NCBI RefSeq assembly: GCF_025150745.1
Contig: NZ_CP102282.1
Location: 1,561,501 to 1,625,500 of the forward strand
Length of the DNA stretch: 64,000 nucleotides
Source: Eubacterium ventriosum
GTDB lineage: Bacteria > Bacillota > Clostridia > Lachnospirales > Lachnospiraceae
Direction: 5' to 3'
In this document: positions 36,517-46,794 of the stretch, piece after piece
Position numbering within the stretch: position 1 is the stretch's first letter
Layout: every line of letters starts with the position of its first letter
Made by a program: the position numbers and the translations under genes
The notes under the pieces: model-generated
The model's input: only the letters and a program-made list of their open reading frames with translations
Told to the model about the DNA's origin: nothing
The model's database searches: none

Positions 36517-37545
36517 GTGGCAAATTTAACTATTAAAGACATAGCGAAAATATGCGGAGTTGGAATTAGCACTGTCTCTCGAGCAATTAATGATGATCCA
36601 GGAATTAATCAGAATACCAGAAAAAGAATTCTTAAGGTTATAAAAGAATATAATTATGTTCCTAACAATAGTGCCAGAAATTTGAAAATGACAGAATCTA
36701 ATACGATAGCACTGTTAATAAAAGGTATTGATAACCAGTTCTTTCAGGGAATGTTAAAAATATTTGAGGAAGAACTTAAAAAACATGAATATACATTTTT
36801 ACTTCATGCAGTAGGTGAGGACCAGGATGATGTAAGTGTAGCAGTACAGCTTGCAAAGGAGAAACGATTAAAGGGCTTAATTTTTCTTGGTGGACAGATG
36901 GATTATCTTGACACAAGGCTTGAAGAAATAGGAGTACCATATGTACTGTGTACTGTAGCTGTTAATATGACAGCACCAAAAAGAAAGTGTTCATCAGTTT
37001 CTATTGATGATAAAAAGGAAAGCTACAGAGCAGTAGATTATCTTTGCAAAAAAGGTCATAAGAAGATAGCTATGATTTCAGGTAAAAGTAGTGATCAGGC
37101 AGTAGGTGGTCTTCGATTAAAGGGGTACAGGGAAGCTTTGGCAGATAATGGCATTAAAGTGAATGAAAACCTTGTAAGATATATGAAAGATGATATTCCT
37201 GAATATTCAGTGGCAAACGGTTATGAAGTAACAAAAGAATTATTGCAGTCAAAAGAAGAGTTTACTGCACTTTATGCTATTTCTGATTTAACAGCTTTTG
37301 GTGCATATAAGGCTATTTCAGAGGCAGGTAAGAAAATACCAGATGATTATTCAGTGTTAGGGTTCGATGGAATTGAAATGTCAAAATATTTTCAACCATC
37401 ACTTTCCACAATGAAGCAACCATGTGAACAGATGGTAAAATCATCAATAGAACTATTAATGGATATCATAAATGGAAAAGATGAAAAGAAGCAGTTGATT
37501 TTCCAAGCTGAACTTTTGGAGAGAGATTCTGTAAAAGAAATATAA
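36517..37545 (+). CDS. LacI-family transcriptional regulator
   Basis: A 342-residue repressor. The N-terminal HTH and hinge read ANLTIKDIAKICGVGISTVSRAINDDPGINQNTRKRILKVIKEYNYVPNNSARNL, followed by a periplasmic-binding-protein-like effector domain (LIKGIDNQFFQGML, GLIFLGGQ, SVSIDDKKESYRAVDYL, GFDGIEMSKYFQPSLSTM). It begins with GTG after AAAGGGGAAAGG. Its position after malQ and the two GTTTCC/GGAAAC type operators before the binding-protein gene make it the probable maltodextrin-responsive regulator of that operon. Confidence 0.92.
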   Translation: MANLTIKDIAKICGVGISTVSRAINDDPGINQNTRKRILKVIKEYNYVPNNSARNLKMTESNTIALLIKGIDNQFFQGMLKIFEEELKKHEYTFLLHAVGEDQDDVSVAVQLAKEKRLKGLIFLGGQMDYLDTRLEEIGVPYVLCTVAVNMTAPKRKCSSVSIDDKKESYRAVDYLCKKGHKKIAMISGKSSDQAVGGLRLKGYREALADNGIKVNENLVRYMKDDIPEYSVANGYEVTKELLQSKEEFTALYAISDLTAFGAYKAISEAGKKIPDDYSVLGFDGIEMSKYFQPSLSTMKQPCEQMVKSSIELLMDIINGKDEKKQLIFQAELLERDSVKEI

Positions 37546-37677
37546 AAATGATTAAAGATTGTATTTGCGTCTTGTATAAAATGATTAATAATTGTACTTG
37601 TGTCTTGTTATCAGAAGAAAATAATAGACTTGGAGATATTAAATTAAGTATAAGAGCAGTTTAGAGAGGGAAAAACA

Positions 37678-38292
37678 GTGTTTGGAATAGACAGTAAATT
37701 TTATGAAGTGGTATCAAAAATAGCGGATTTGGTAGTTGTAAATTTGTTATTTGTTTTATGCTCATTGCCTATAATTACTATAGGTGCTTCAACTACAGCA
37801 CTTTACGGGGTGACCAAGAAGATGGCAGAAAACAGAGAAGGATATATTTTCAGAAACTATTTCAGACTGTTTAAAGAGAATTTTAAACAGTCAACAATTA
37901 TGTGGATTATATTATTATTGTTGGCATTAATAATAACAATTGATTTGTACATAATTAATAGTTTTGAAAAAACAATAGTAACAACAGCGCTAAAAGGTTT
38001 AATGCTTGCAGCAGCGCTTGCTATTTTGTTTGTGTTTTTATATGCAATGGCACTTCAAAGTACATTTGAAAATACCATCAAAAACACACTGAAAAACGCT
38101 TTCCTTATGGGAATAGGATATTTCCCATGGACACTGTTAATAGTATTTATAACATTGTTGCCTATTATATTGCTTGTGCTATTAGGTAGATCCGCAGGAA
38201 GCGTTGTTTATGTAATGCTGTTTGTGGGATTCGCAGTGCTTGCCTATTTAAATTCATATATATTCAATCACATCTTTAAGAGGTATATGTGA
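37678..38292 (+). CDS. YesL-family (DUF624) membrane protein
   Basis: A 204-residue integral membrane protein with about five segments. The N-terminal FGIDSKFYEVVSKIADLVVVNLLFVLCSLPIITIGAS and the following TTALYGVTKKMAENREGYIFRNYFRLFKENFKQS are typical of YesL/DUF624 proteins, which lie in sugar-uptake loci of Firmicutes and have no proven function. Translation starts at GTG with AGAGAGGG upstream. It closes the glucan locus and may assist the ABC importer or its signalling, which is inference from context. Confidence 0.88.
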   Translation: MFGIDSKFYEVVSKIADLVVVNLLFVLCSLPIITIGASTTALYGVTKKMAENREGYIFRNYFRLFKENFKQSTIMWIILLLLALIITIDLYIINSFEKTIVTTALKGLMLAAALAILFVFLYAMALQSTFENTIKNTLKNAFLMGIGYFPWTLLIVFITLLPIILLVLLGRSAGSVVYVMLFVGFAVLAYLNSYIFNHIFKRYM

Positions 38293-38392
38293 TTTGATTA
38301 TATTTCTAAGAAGCATATTTAAGCATGTTTTAAAATGTATATGTAAAACAGAATATTTATAACCCAAGTATAGAAGGTTAGCTGGATACTAG

Positions 38393-38426
38393 GAGAGATG
38401 CCAAGGAGTGGTGTCTCTCTTTTTTG
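38393..38426 (+). terminator. Intrinsic terminator after the YesL gene
   Basis: GAGAGATGCC (38393-38402) pairs with GGTGTCTCTC (38410-38419), followed by a T-rich run. Confidence 0.88.
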
Positions 38427-38470
38427 TGGAATCGAATTTTTTGAGGGGTTGCCAATCTATTTGAGTGTGA

Positions 38471-38704
38471 ATTACGTGTCATACAATAAAAGTCTAATGT
38501 GACACGTAATTCTAAGAAAAATTCATTAAATTTAAAGTTCAATTACGTGTCATACAATAAAAGTTCAATCTGACAAGTAATTTGAAGAAGAATTGTTTAT
38601 TTCCAGCGCAAAATTACGTGTCGTAGAACAAAAATGCTGTCCCACACGTAATGAACAAGATCAATTACGGAAGCCACAGAAATTTCGCTCTCAGATTCCG
38701 TAAT
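38471..38704. repeat. Palindrome array, ATTACGTGTC and ATTACGG types
   Basis: Forty-base palindromes with ATTACGTGTC/GACACGTAAT type arms start at 38471, 38542 and 38613, exactly 71 bp apart. A palindrome with ATTACGG/CCGTAAT arms follows at 38664-38704, a step of 51 bp. Spacers differ from one another. The same families occur at 47691 and 54021. Confidence 0.9.
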
Positions 38705-38740
38705 TGGCGACGGCAGAACAAGAATAATTCAAAAAACATC

Positions 38741-38769
38741 TTGCATTTTCATAGAAATTAGTTTAATAT
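38741..38769 (+). promoter_or_regulatory. Sigma-A promoter for enolase
   Basis: TTGCAT, 17-base spacer, TAATAT. The predicted transcript would begin near 38776, at the first stem of the leader. Confidence 0.65.
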
Positions 38770-38775
38770 AATTAT

Positions 38776-40196
<1,421 letters not shown>

Positions 40197-40211
40197 TATA
40201 ATAATATTACA

Positions 40212-40362
40212 GTGTCAAAAGGTCTTTTCCACCTGTGCTTGCACAAAGGTGGAAAAATGACCTTGGGACACGCCCACAATATGAGCAAAAAAGTGGAGCG
40301 TAAGCTTCACGATATGCGAATATTGTGGTAGGATTGTGGGAGTGCGAAGCACGTAACAATCC
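40212..40362. repeat. Three consecutive long palindromes after enolase
   Basis: Palindrome 1: GTGTC/GACAC outer arms (40212-40271) with AGGTC, TTTTCCACCT and GTGC inner pairings. Palindrome 2: CCACAATAT/ATATTGTGG (40274-40328) with GTGgAGC/GCTtCAC inside. Palindrome 3: GGATTGT/ACAATCC (40331-40362) around GGGAGTGCGAAGCACG. Confidence 0.75.
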
Positions 40363-40412
40363 GGTAATAAATAATTTAAAGAAAAATAAAAACTAAGTAA
40401 ACATATACGAAC

Positions 40413-40460
40413 AAAAAGGCATCGGAACTGACTTTCAAAGCAGTTACCGGTGCCTTTTTT
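40413..40460 (+). terminator. Intrinsic terminator after enolase
   Basis: AAAAAGGCA-CGG-ACTG pairs with CAGT-CCG-TGCCTTTTTT across a loop of about ten bases. Confidence 0.85.
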
Positions 40461-40550
40461 GTGGAAAACAAGAGAATTGACACATTTCCATAAATATGCT
40501 AAGGTTTGACATAGATATAAGAACATAGAGATGCATATGTTTGCAATAAA

Positions 40551-40643
40551 TAAAAGGGAATGAGGTTCTCCCTCGATTTAATCGAAACCGCTTATAACAA
40601 GCTGATGACTTCTGTGCAATACACAGGGGAAGTCAGCTTTTTA
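40551..40643 (+). ncRNA. Fluoride (crcB) riboswitch with terminator
   Basis: The aptamer blocks GGGAATGAGGTTCTCCC, AAACCGC and GCTGATGACTTCT occur in the order of the crcB motif. A terminator (AAGCTGATGACTTC region at 40599-40612 paired with GAAGTCAGCTT, then TTTT, to 40643) overlaps the aptamer's 3' end as expected for a transcriptional ON switch. The gene downstream is a CLC-type fluoride exporter, an established target class. Confidence 0.9.
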
Positions 40644-40674
40644 CGCGTTATGAGCTAAATTTTATGCGTTATAT

Positions 40675-40856
40675 ATATCGTTAGAGAGAAAATGCCTTCA
40701 AACACGTTGATTTTCTTATTTTGCTCCGCCGTCTATCGTACAGCGAAAACTTAAACTCGCCTTCGGCTCAAACAGTAAGTTTATCGCTGTACACTATGCT
40801 CGCAAAATTTCAAAAATCTTCCTATTGTTTGCAGTCATTTTCTCTCTGCCGATATG
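40675..40856. repeat. Long hairpin element, copy A
   Basis: About 180 bases fold into one long hairpin. Outer arms carry AGAGAGAAAATG (40683-40694) and its complement (40836-40847). The core includes GTACAGCG/CGCTGTAC (40738-40745 with 40785-40792) and GCCTTCGGC at the tip. The core is homologous, in opposite orientation, to 43002-43170. It lies between the fluoride riboswitch and its gene. Confidence 0.85.
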
Positions 40857-40885
40857 ATAAAAAATAAAAGTAAGGAGAAATAACA

Positions 40886-42118
40886 ATGGAAATAGAAAAA
40901 AGCAATGTCAACATTAAAATTACGCTTGGCATTAAGTACATAGCAATGGCATTGCTTATTGGTATTATTGTCGGAATAGTGGACACAATTTTTGGCAGAG
41001 GATTACTTGCCATTTCAGATTTTAGGACAGCTAATTACAAATATCTGATACCTTTTTTGCCAATAGCAGGTTTGTTTATTGTTTGGATGTATTCATATTT
41101 TAGCAAGGTTAGTCTAAAGGGAATGACTTTGGTTTTTGAGGCAGGACAGAATAAAAGGGATTCAATCCCTATGGCTTTGGTACCACTTGTAATGATTGGT
41201 ACTTGGATTACCCATTTGTTTGGCGGAAGTGCAGGAAGAGAAGGTGTGGCGGTTCAGATAGGTGCAACATTGTCGCATTATATGGGAAGAAAGTTAAAAA
41301 CTCCTGATAATAGCAGGATTATGTTAATAACCGGTATGGCAGCAGGTTTTGGTGGATTATTTCAGACACCGTTGGCGGCAACTTTCTTTGCAATGGAAGT
41401 AATTGTGGCAGGTTACATGGATTATCAGGCATTGCTCCCGGCAATAACGGCAGCTTTTGTGGCATCCTTTACATCACATTCTTTGGGACTGGAAAAGTTT
41501 GCAGTAGAATTAAATGAAACAATTAATATGTCAGATGCAAAAACAGTAATTATAATCATAATTTTAGGGTTAGCATTTGGAATTGTAGGAAGAATTTTTT
41601 CTTATTTACTTCAATTACTGAAAAAAATAATGGCTGAAAAAATTGTAAATCCATACTTAAGAATAGGCTTGGTTTCAATACCATTGGCAATAATTTTATT
41701 ATTACTTTGGCAGGGCAGATACAGCGGACTTGGCACAAATTTAATTTTAAATGCATTTAATAATGGAGAAATTTTTCTGGCGGATTGGTTACTTAAATTG
41801 TTGCTTACAGTTTTAACTTTATCAATAGGATTTCAGGGAGGAGAGGTTACACCATTATTTTCAATTGGAGCTTCTCTTGGAATAATACTTGGTAGCTTTC
41901 TTGGAATTTCTCCGATGTTATGTGCAGCACTTGGTTATGCGGCAGTTTTTGGCAGTGCCACTAATACATTAATGGCACCGATTATGCTTGGAATAGAGGT
42001 TTTTGGTGGAAACAATATGCTTGCATCTGTGGTAGTATGCAGTCTTGCTTACGTTGTAAATGGCAATAGATCCATATATGGAGCACAGGAAAATATTGAC
42101 AAAATCATTAGCAGATAG
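40886..42118 (+). CDS. CLC-F type fluoride/proton antiporter
   Basis: A CLC-superfamily membrane protein of 410 residues, about ten to eleven segments. The gating-glutamate region is GGSAGREGVAVQIGATLSHYMGR and the second conserved site GFQGGEVTPLFSIGASLG; the canonical Cl- channel GSGIP motif is absent, as in the fluoride-selective CLC-F (EriC-F) branch. A fluoride riboswitch upstream strongly supports export of F- as substrate. AAGGAG lies before the ATG. A 180-base hairpin element separates riboswitch and start codon. Confidence 0.92.
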   Translation: MEIEKSNVNIKITLGIKYIAMALLIGIIVGIVDTIFGRGLLAISDFRTANYKYLIPFLPIAGLFIVWMYSYFSKVSLKGMTLVFEAGQNKRDSIPMALVPLVMIGTWITHLFGGSAGREGVAVQIGATLSHYMGRKLKTPDNSRIMLITGMAAGFGGLFQTPLAATFFAMEVIVAGYMDYQALLPAITAAFVASFTSHSLGLEKFAVELNETINMSDAKTVIIIIILGLAFGIVGRIFSYLLQLLKKIMAEKIVNPYLRIGLVSIPLAIILLLLWQGRYSGLGTNLILNAFNNGEIFLADWLLKLLLTVLTLSIGFQGGEVTPLFSIGASLGIILGSFLGISPMLCAALGYAAVFGSATNTLMAPIMLGIEVFGGNNMLASVVVCSLAYVVNGNRSIYGAQENIDKIISR

Positions 42119-42122
42119 TATC

Positions 42123-42148
42123 ATAACAGTGTTATATAACACTGTTAT
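42123..42148 (+). promoter_or_regulatory. Perfect 26-bp palindromic operator before tetR
   Basis: ATAACAGTGTTAT is followed directly by its own reverse complement. No T run follows, so it is not a terminator. Its place 18 bases before a TetR-family start suggests autoregulation. Confidence 0.75.
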
Positions 42149-42166
42149 AGAAGTCGGGAGGTTAAA

Positions 42167-42802
42167 GTGACTAAACAAGTTGAAGGTGTTTATGAGAGAG
42201 TTTTAGCTTGTGCTAAAGAAGAATTCCTTGAAAAAGGTTTTTCCAAATCATCATTAAGAACAATTGCAGCAAAGGCTGACACAACAACAGGAACGATATA
42301 TTCCAGATTTGGTGGCAAGGAGGGATTATTCAGTGCCATTGTAGAGCCGGTATCAGACAGAATTATTAAGATGTTTTTGGAAACACAGGAAAGCTTCCAT
42401 GCGTTAGATGCCAAAGAACAACCATCAATGATGGAAACATATGTCAGTGAAGGAATGAAAACAATACTTGACTATGTTTACGATAACTTTGAGGAATTTG
42501 AGTTGTTACTTGATGCATCATATGGAACAAAATTTCAAAACTTTGTGGAAAGTCTGGTTGAAATTGAAACAGAGTACACATATAAATATATGGAGGCAAT
42601 CAACTTTCAGGGAGAAGAAGGTGAAGTAATCACCGAAGAATTTATACACATAATGACAAGAGCAATGTTTGAAAGCATGTTCGAAGTCGTAAGACACAAA
42701 ATGCCAAAAGAAAAAGCACTGAAATATATGATGATGTTAGAAAAATTCCATTACGGCGGATGGGACACAATAATGAAATTCAGCAACAGCGTGGAAAAAT
42801 AA
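42167..42802 (+). CDS. TetR-family transcriptional regulator
   Basis: A 211-residue regulator. The N-terminal HTH reads RVLACAKEEFLEKGFSKSSLRTIAAKADTTTGTIYSRFGGKEGLFSAIV, the standard TetR DNA-binding block, followed by a helical ligand-binding domain with no recognisable signature. It starts at GTG after GGGAGG. A perfect 26-bp palindrome lies just upstream. The next genes on the same strand, 0.4 kb on, are paired ABC exporters, a frequent target of TetR regulators, though the palindrome is not repeated before them. Confidence 0.9.
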   Translation: MTKQVEGVYERVLACAKEEFLEKGFSKSSLRTIAAKADTTTGTIYSRFGGKEGLFSAIVEPVSDRIIKMFLETQESFHALDAKEQPSMMETYVSEGMKTILDYVYDNFEEFELLLDASYGTKFQNFVESLVEIETEYTYKYMEAINFQGEEGEVITEEFIHIMTRAMFESMFEVVRHKMPKEKALKYMMMLEKFHYGGWDTIMKFSNSVEK

Positions 42803-43001
42803 TGCAAACGTCATAAGACATTAGAAGGAAGCATTAAAAATAAAGTGCTAAAAAAATAATAAAGAATATTAAGTATAGGCTGCTTTGAAAAAGCAGTCAA
42901 TATTTAAACCACACAGTTAGAACACCCTAACTTCAATAAGTCAAAACAACCTCCAAACAACATTTCATAAAAACACATATTAAGGAGCTTTACTACAATA
43001 A

Positions 43002-43170
43002 ATATGGAAAATTTAATTACAAATAATAGGCAGATTTTTGAAATTTTGCGAGCATAGTGTAAGGCGCAAAACCTGCCGTCCGAGCCGAAGGCAAGTTTAG
43101 GTTTTCGCCTTACAAAAGACGGCGGAGCAAAATGATAAAATCAACGTATTTGAAATTAAATTTTCCATAT
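43002..43170. repeat. Long hairpin element, copy B
   Basis: Outer arms ATATGGAAAATTTAATT (43002-43018) and complement (43154-43170). Core GTAAGGCG/CGCCTTAC (43059-43066 with 43106-43113) and GCCGAAGGC tip. Homologous core in inverted orientation to 40675-40856. The rest of the 400-base gap after tetR is A+T-rich with one small GCTGCTTT/AAAGCAG hairpin near 42883. Confidence 0.85.
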
Positions 43171-43208
43171 GTTCTAGAGAAAAAAAGCAACTTTTGAAAG
43201 GAGAAGAA

Positions 43209-44975
43209 ATGAAAAAAGAAAGTGCGTTATCAAAACTTTTTAAGTATGCAGGAAATTACAAATACTTAACCATTGCATCCTGGGTACTTTCAGCAGTTAG
43301 TGCATTAATTGCACTGTCACCATTTTATTTTATTTGGAAAATCATTAAGGAAGTGTTAGATGTTTCGCCTAAATTCAGTCAGGCGCAGAATCTTTCAGAG
43401 TATGGCTGGAAAGCGGTAGGTTTTGCATTGCTTTCAATGATTATTTATATTGGAGCATTAATGTGCTCACATATTGCGGCTTTCCGCGTACAGGCAGCCA
43501 TACGTTCAAGCCTTATGAAACATATTTTAACATTACCAATGGGAATAATGGAAAGCGAGGGAACGGGAAAAATAAGAAAAATCGTAAATGAATCAAGTGC
43601 GGCAACTGAAACTTATCTTGCCCATCAGCTTCCGGACAAAGCGGGAGCAGTGGCAACACCTGTAGGTTTGCTTGCTTTGCTTTTGGTATTTGACTGGAGA
43701 CTTGGGCTGTTAAGCTTAATTCCCGTAGTTTTGTCTTTTGCAATAATGGGTACAATGGCAGGAAGCCGCATGAAAACTAAGATGGAAGAATATCAGAACG
43801 CCCTTGAAGAAATGTCAGCAGAGGCAGTGGAATATGTAAGAGGTATTCCGGTAGTTAAAACTTTCGGTCAGTCAGTTTTTTCTTTTAAGAAATTTAAAAA
43901 TTCAATTGAAAAATATAAAAAGTGGGTAATCGCTTATACTAAGGAACTTAGACTTCCTATGACTTTTTATACAACAATTATTAATGCAGTTTTTGCAGTT
44001 TTAATAGGGGCAGGTTTTATGCTTGCAGGTGGAAATTATGACAATAAGTTTTTATTGAATTTATTATTTTATATTATTATCACTCCGATTATTACAGTTA
44101 CATTAAGTAAGATAATGTATTCAAGTGAAAATGAGATGATTGTTGAAGATGCCATTAAGCGAATCGAAAGTATTCTTGAAAAAAGACCTCTTCCTGAAGC
44201 TAAGGAGGAAAAGAAGATTTCTAAGGCATCGATTAAGTTTGATAATGTAACTTTCCGTTATGAAAATGCAGGAAAGAATGCTCTTAATAATGTAAGGTTG
44301 GAAATAAAAGAAGGTGAGCATGTTGCTTTTGTTGGTCCTTCAGGCGGTGGAAAAACTACTTTGGCAAGTCTGATTGCAAGATTTTTTGACACAACAGAAG
44401 GGGCAATTACAATTGGCGGAGTTAATATAAAGGATATTCCTACAAAACAGTTAATGAGTATGGTTTCTTTTGTATTTCAGGATAGCAAACTTTTGAAAAT
44501 GTCTATTTTGGATAATGTTAAGATGGGAAGAAAAGATGCCACAAGAGAAGAGGTTATTGAGGCTTTGAAAAATGCCCAGTGTGAGGATATTATTGAAAAA
44601 TTCCCTAACGGAGTGGATACGGTAATCGGTTCAAAGGGGACTTATGTATCAGGTGGAGAGGCACAGAGACTTTCAATTGCAAGGGCAATGCTTAAAGATG
44701 CACCTATATTGATTTTGGATGAGGCAACAGCTTTCGCTGATCCTGACAATGAAACAAAAGTTCAGCAGGCTTTTTCACAATTGTCAAAAGGCAAGACAGT
44801 TATTATGATAGCTCATCGTTTGTCTTCAGTAGTTGACGCTGACAAAACTTTTGTTTTGAAAGATGGCGAGATTGTGGAAGTTGGAACTCATAAAGAATTA
44901 GTTGAAAAAGACGGTTTGTATGCACATATGTGGAATGAATATAACAAATCAGTAAAATGGAAGGTAGGTGCTTAA
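43209..44975 (+). CDS. ABC transporter, fused permease/ATPase (first of pair)
   Basis: A half-transporter of 588 residues: six membrane segments in the first 300 residues, then the ATPase with Walker A GPSGGGKTT, signature VSGGEAQRLSIARAML, Walker B ILILDEATAFADPDN and the switch His in IAHRL. AAAGGAG fixes the ATG at 43209. Its stop overlaps the start of the second half-transporter, so they likely form a heterodimeric exporter. The divergence from the usual DEATSALD D-loop (ATAFAD) is typical of one partner. Substrate unknown; the family includes peptide, lipid and siderophore exporters. Confidence 0.92.
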   Translation: MKKESALSKLFKYAGNYKYLTIASWVLSAVSALIALSPFYFIWKIIKEVLDVSPKFSQAQNLSEYGWKAVGFALLSMIIYIGALMCSHIAAFRVQAAIRSSLMKHILTLPMGIMESEGTGKIRKIVNESSAATETYLAHQLPDKAGAVATPVGLLALLLVFDWRLGLLSLIPVVLSFAIMGTMAGSRMKTKMEEYQNALEEMSAEAVEYVRGIPVVKTFGQSVFSFKKFKNSIEKYKKWVIAYTKELRLPMTFYTTIINAVFAVLIGAGFMLAGGNYDNKFLLNLLFYIIITPIITVTLSKIMYSSENEMIVEDAIKRIESILEKRPLPEAKEEKKISKASIKFDNVTFRYENAGKNALNNVRLEIKEGEHVAFVGPSGGGKTTLASLIARFFDTTEGAITIGGVNIKDIPTKQLMSMVSFVFQDSKLLKMSILDNVKMGRKDATREEVIEALKNAQCEDIIEKFPNGVDTVIGSKGTYVSGGEAQRLSIARAMLKDAPILILDEATAFADPDNETKVQQAFSQLSKGKTVIMIAHRLSSVVDADKTFVLKDGEIVEVGTHKELVEKDGLYAHMWNEYNKSVKWKVGA

Positions 44976-46710
44976 CATAGGATTAAAAGAAAAAATACAG
45001 CATAAATATGCACTTTCAAAACAGGGTGCAAATGATATGATTAAGGCTTTTGTTTCAGTAACAGTTTCGAACATTGTATTAATGTTCCCTGTTGGAGTAC
45101 TTTATTTCTTTGTTAAAGATTACCTGAACGGAGTTGCTTTCCAAAAGGGGATGTTTTATCTCTTAGCATGCATTGGCTGCCTTGTTCTTATTGGCATTAC
45201 AACTTACATACAGTACAACTCAACATTTCTTGCTACATATGTTGAAAGTGGTGTAAGAAGAATTACTTTGGCAGAAAAATTAAGAAAAATACCGTTATCT
45301 TATTTTGGCAAAAAAGACTTGTCAGACCTTACAAGTACAATTATGGCTGACTGTGCAACAATTGAAACAGCATCTTCGCATTGGATTCCTGAACTTTTCG
45401 GTTCTTGCATCTCAACATTGTTAGTTGCAATCAGTTTGTTTTTCTTTAATTGGAGAATGGCAATTGCGGCGCTTTGGGTACTACCTGTTTCATTTATAAT
45501 TGTTATTTGTTCAGGAAATGTTCAGAAGAAACTGGGCAGACATCAGATGAAGTTGAAAATGGCATGTGCCGACGGCATTCAGGAATGCCTTGAAACTGTC
45601 AGAGATTTAAGAGCCAACAGTGCAGAAGATGATTATATGGTTGGTCTTGATAAGAAAATTAAAGCAGTGGAAAAACATTCTATTGTAACAGAACTTGGAA
45701 CTGCTGTTTTTGTTGCAAGTGCCCAGATGATTTTGAAACTTGGAATTGCAACTGTAGCATTAACAGGTGGAATACTTCTTTCAAAGGGAAGCTTGGATGT
45801 TTTAACATTCTTTATGTTTTTGTTGTTAGTTTCAAGATTGTATGACCCGATGCAGGTATCATTACAGAATCTTGCTGCAATTATCAGTGCAGATGTTCAG
45901 TGCGAAAGAATGGATGAAATTTTATCCCATAAGGTTCAGAACGGAACAACTGAAATGAATAACAATGGTTTTGATATTAAATTTGAAAATGTAGGATTTT
46001 CTTATGACACTAATAATGAAGTTTTGTCTGATGTAAGTTTTATCGCAAAACAGGGCGAAGTTACAGCGATTATTGGACCTTCAGGTGGAGGAAAAACTAC
46101 AGTTTCAAGATTGGCTTCACGATTCTGGGATATTACAAAAGGAAAAATCACAGTAGGTGGTATGGATATTTCAAATGTTGATCCTGAATCTTTAATGTCA
46201 CTTTATTCCATAGTATTTCAGGATGTAACTTTGTTTAACAACACAATTATGGAAAATATCAGAATTGGTAAAAAAGACGCAACAGACGAAGAGGTAATGG
46301 CAGCGGCAAAGCTTGCCCATTGCGATGAGTTCGTTAACAAGCTTCCTAATGGATGGCAGACAACAATTGGCGAAAACGGTTCAGAGCTGTCAGGGGGTGA
46401 ACGACAGAGGGTTTCAATTGCCCGTGCCTTCTTAAAAGATGCACCAATTATCTTACTGGACGAAGCCACAGCTTCACTTGACGTAGACAACGAAACATTA
46501 ATTCAGGAATCTTTGTCCAAATTAATACAAAACAAAACAGTTATGATTATTGCTCATAGAATGAGAACAGTCGCCAACGCAGACAAAATAGTTGTACTAA
46601 AAGATGGAAAAGTTGCCGAGCAGGGTAAGCCGGATGAACTTGCAAAGACAGGTGGAATCTACAGCAATATGGTAGAAAAACAATTGGCAAGTGCAGAGTG
46701 GAAGTTGTAG
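44968..46710 (+). CDS. ABC transporter, fused permease/ATPase (second of pair)
   Basis: The 580-residue partner half-transporter. Membrane segments occupy about residues 20-300; the ATPase shows Walker A GPSGGGKTT, signature LSGGERQRVSIARAFL, Walker B IILLDEATASLDVDN and IAHRM. It starts at a GTG that overlaps the end of the upstream gene by eight bases, indicating translational coupling. The canonical ATPase motifs here suggest this subunit carries the main catalytic site of a heterodimer. Control by the TetR gene upstream is likely but unproven. Confidence 0.92.
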   Translation: MLNIGLKEKIQHKYALSKQGANDMIKAFVSVTVSNIVLMFPVGVLYFFVKDYLNGVAFQKGMFYLLACIGCLVLIGITTYIQYNSTFLATYVESGVRRITLAEKLRKIPLSYFGKKDLSDLTSTIMADCATIETASSHWIPELFGSCISTLLVAISLFFFNWRMAIAALWVLPVSFIIVICSGNVQKKLGRHQMKLKMACADGIQECLETVRDLRANSAEDDYMVGLDKKIKAVEKHSIVTELGTAVFVASAQMILKLGIATVALTGGILLSKGSLDVLTFFMFLLLVSRLYDPMQVSLQNLAAIISADVQCERMDEILSHKVQNGTTEMNNNGFDIKFENVGFSYDTNNEVLSDVSFIAKQGEVTAIIGPSGGGKTTVSRLASRFWDITKGKITVGGMDISNVDPESLMSLYSIVFQDVTLFNNTIMENIRIGKKDATDEEVMAAAKLAHCDEFVNKLPNGWQTTIGENGSELSGGERQRVSIARAFLKDAPIILLDEATASLDVDNETLIQESLSKLIQNKTVMIIAHRMRTVANADKIVVLKDGKVAEQGKPDELAKTGGIYSNMVEKQLASAEWKL

Positions 46711-46794
46711 GAGATGCTTTGCAGTGAAAAGTAGTTTGGAAAATTGCATTATAAATGCGTTAAACTAGGAGGCGGAAAGATTAGTAATCATAAT

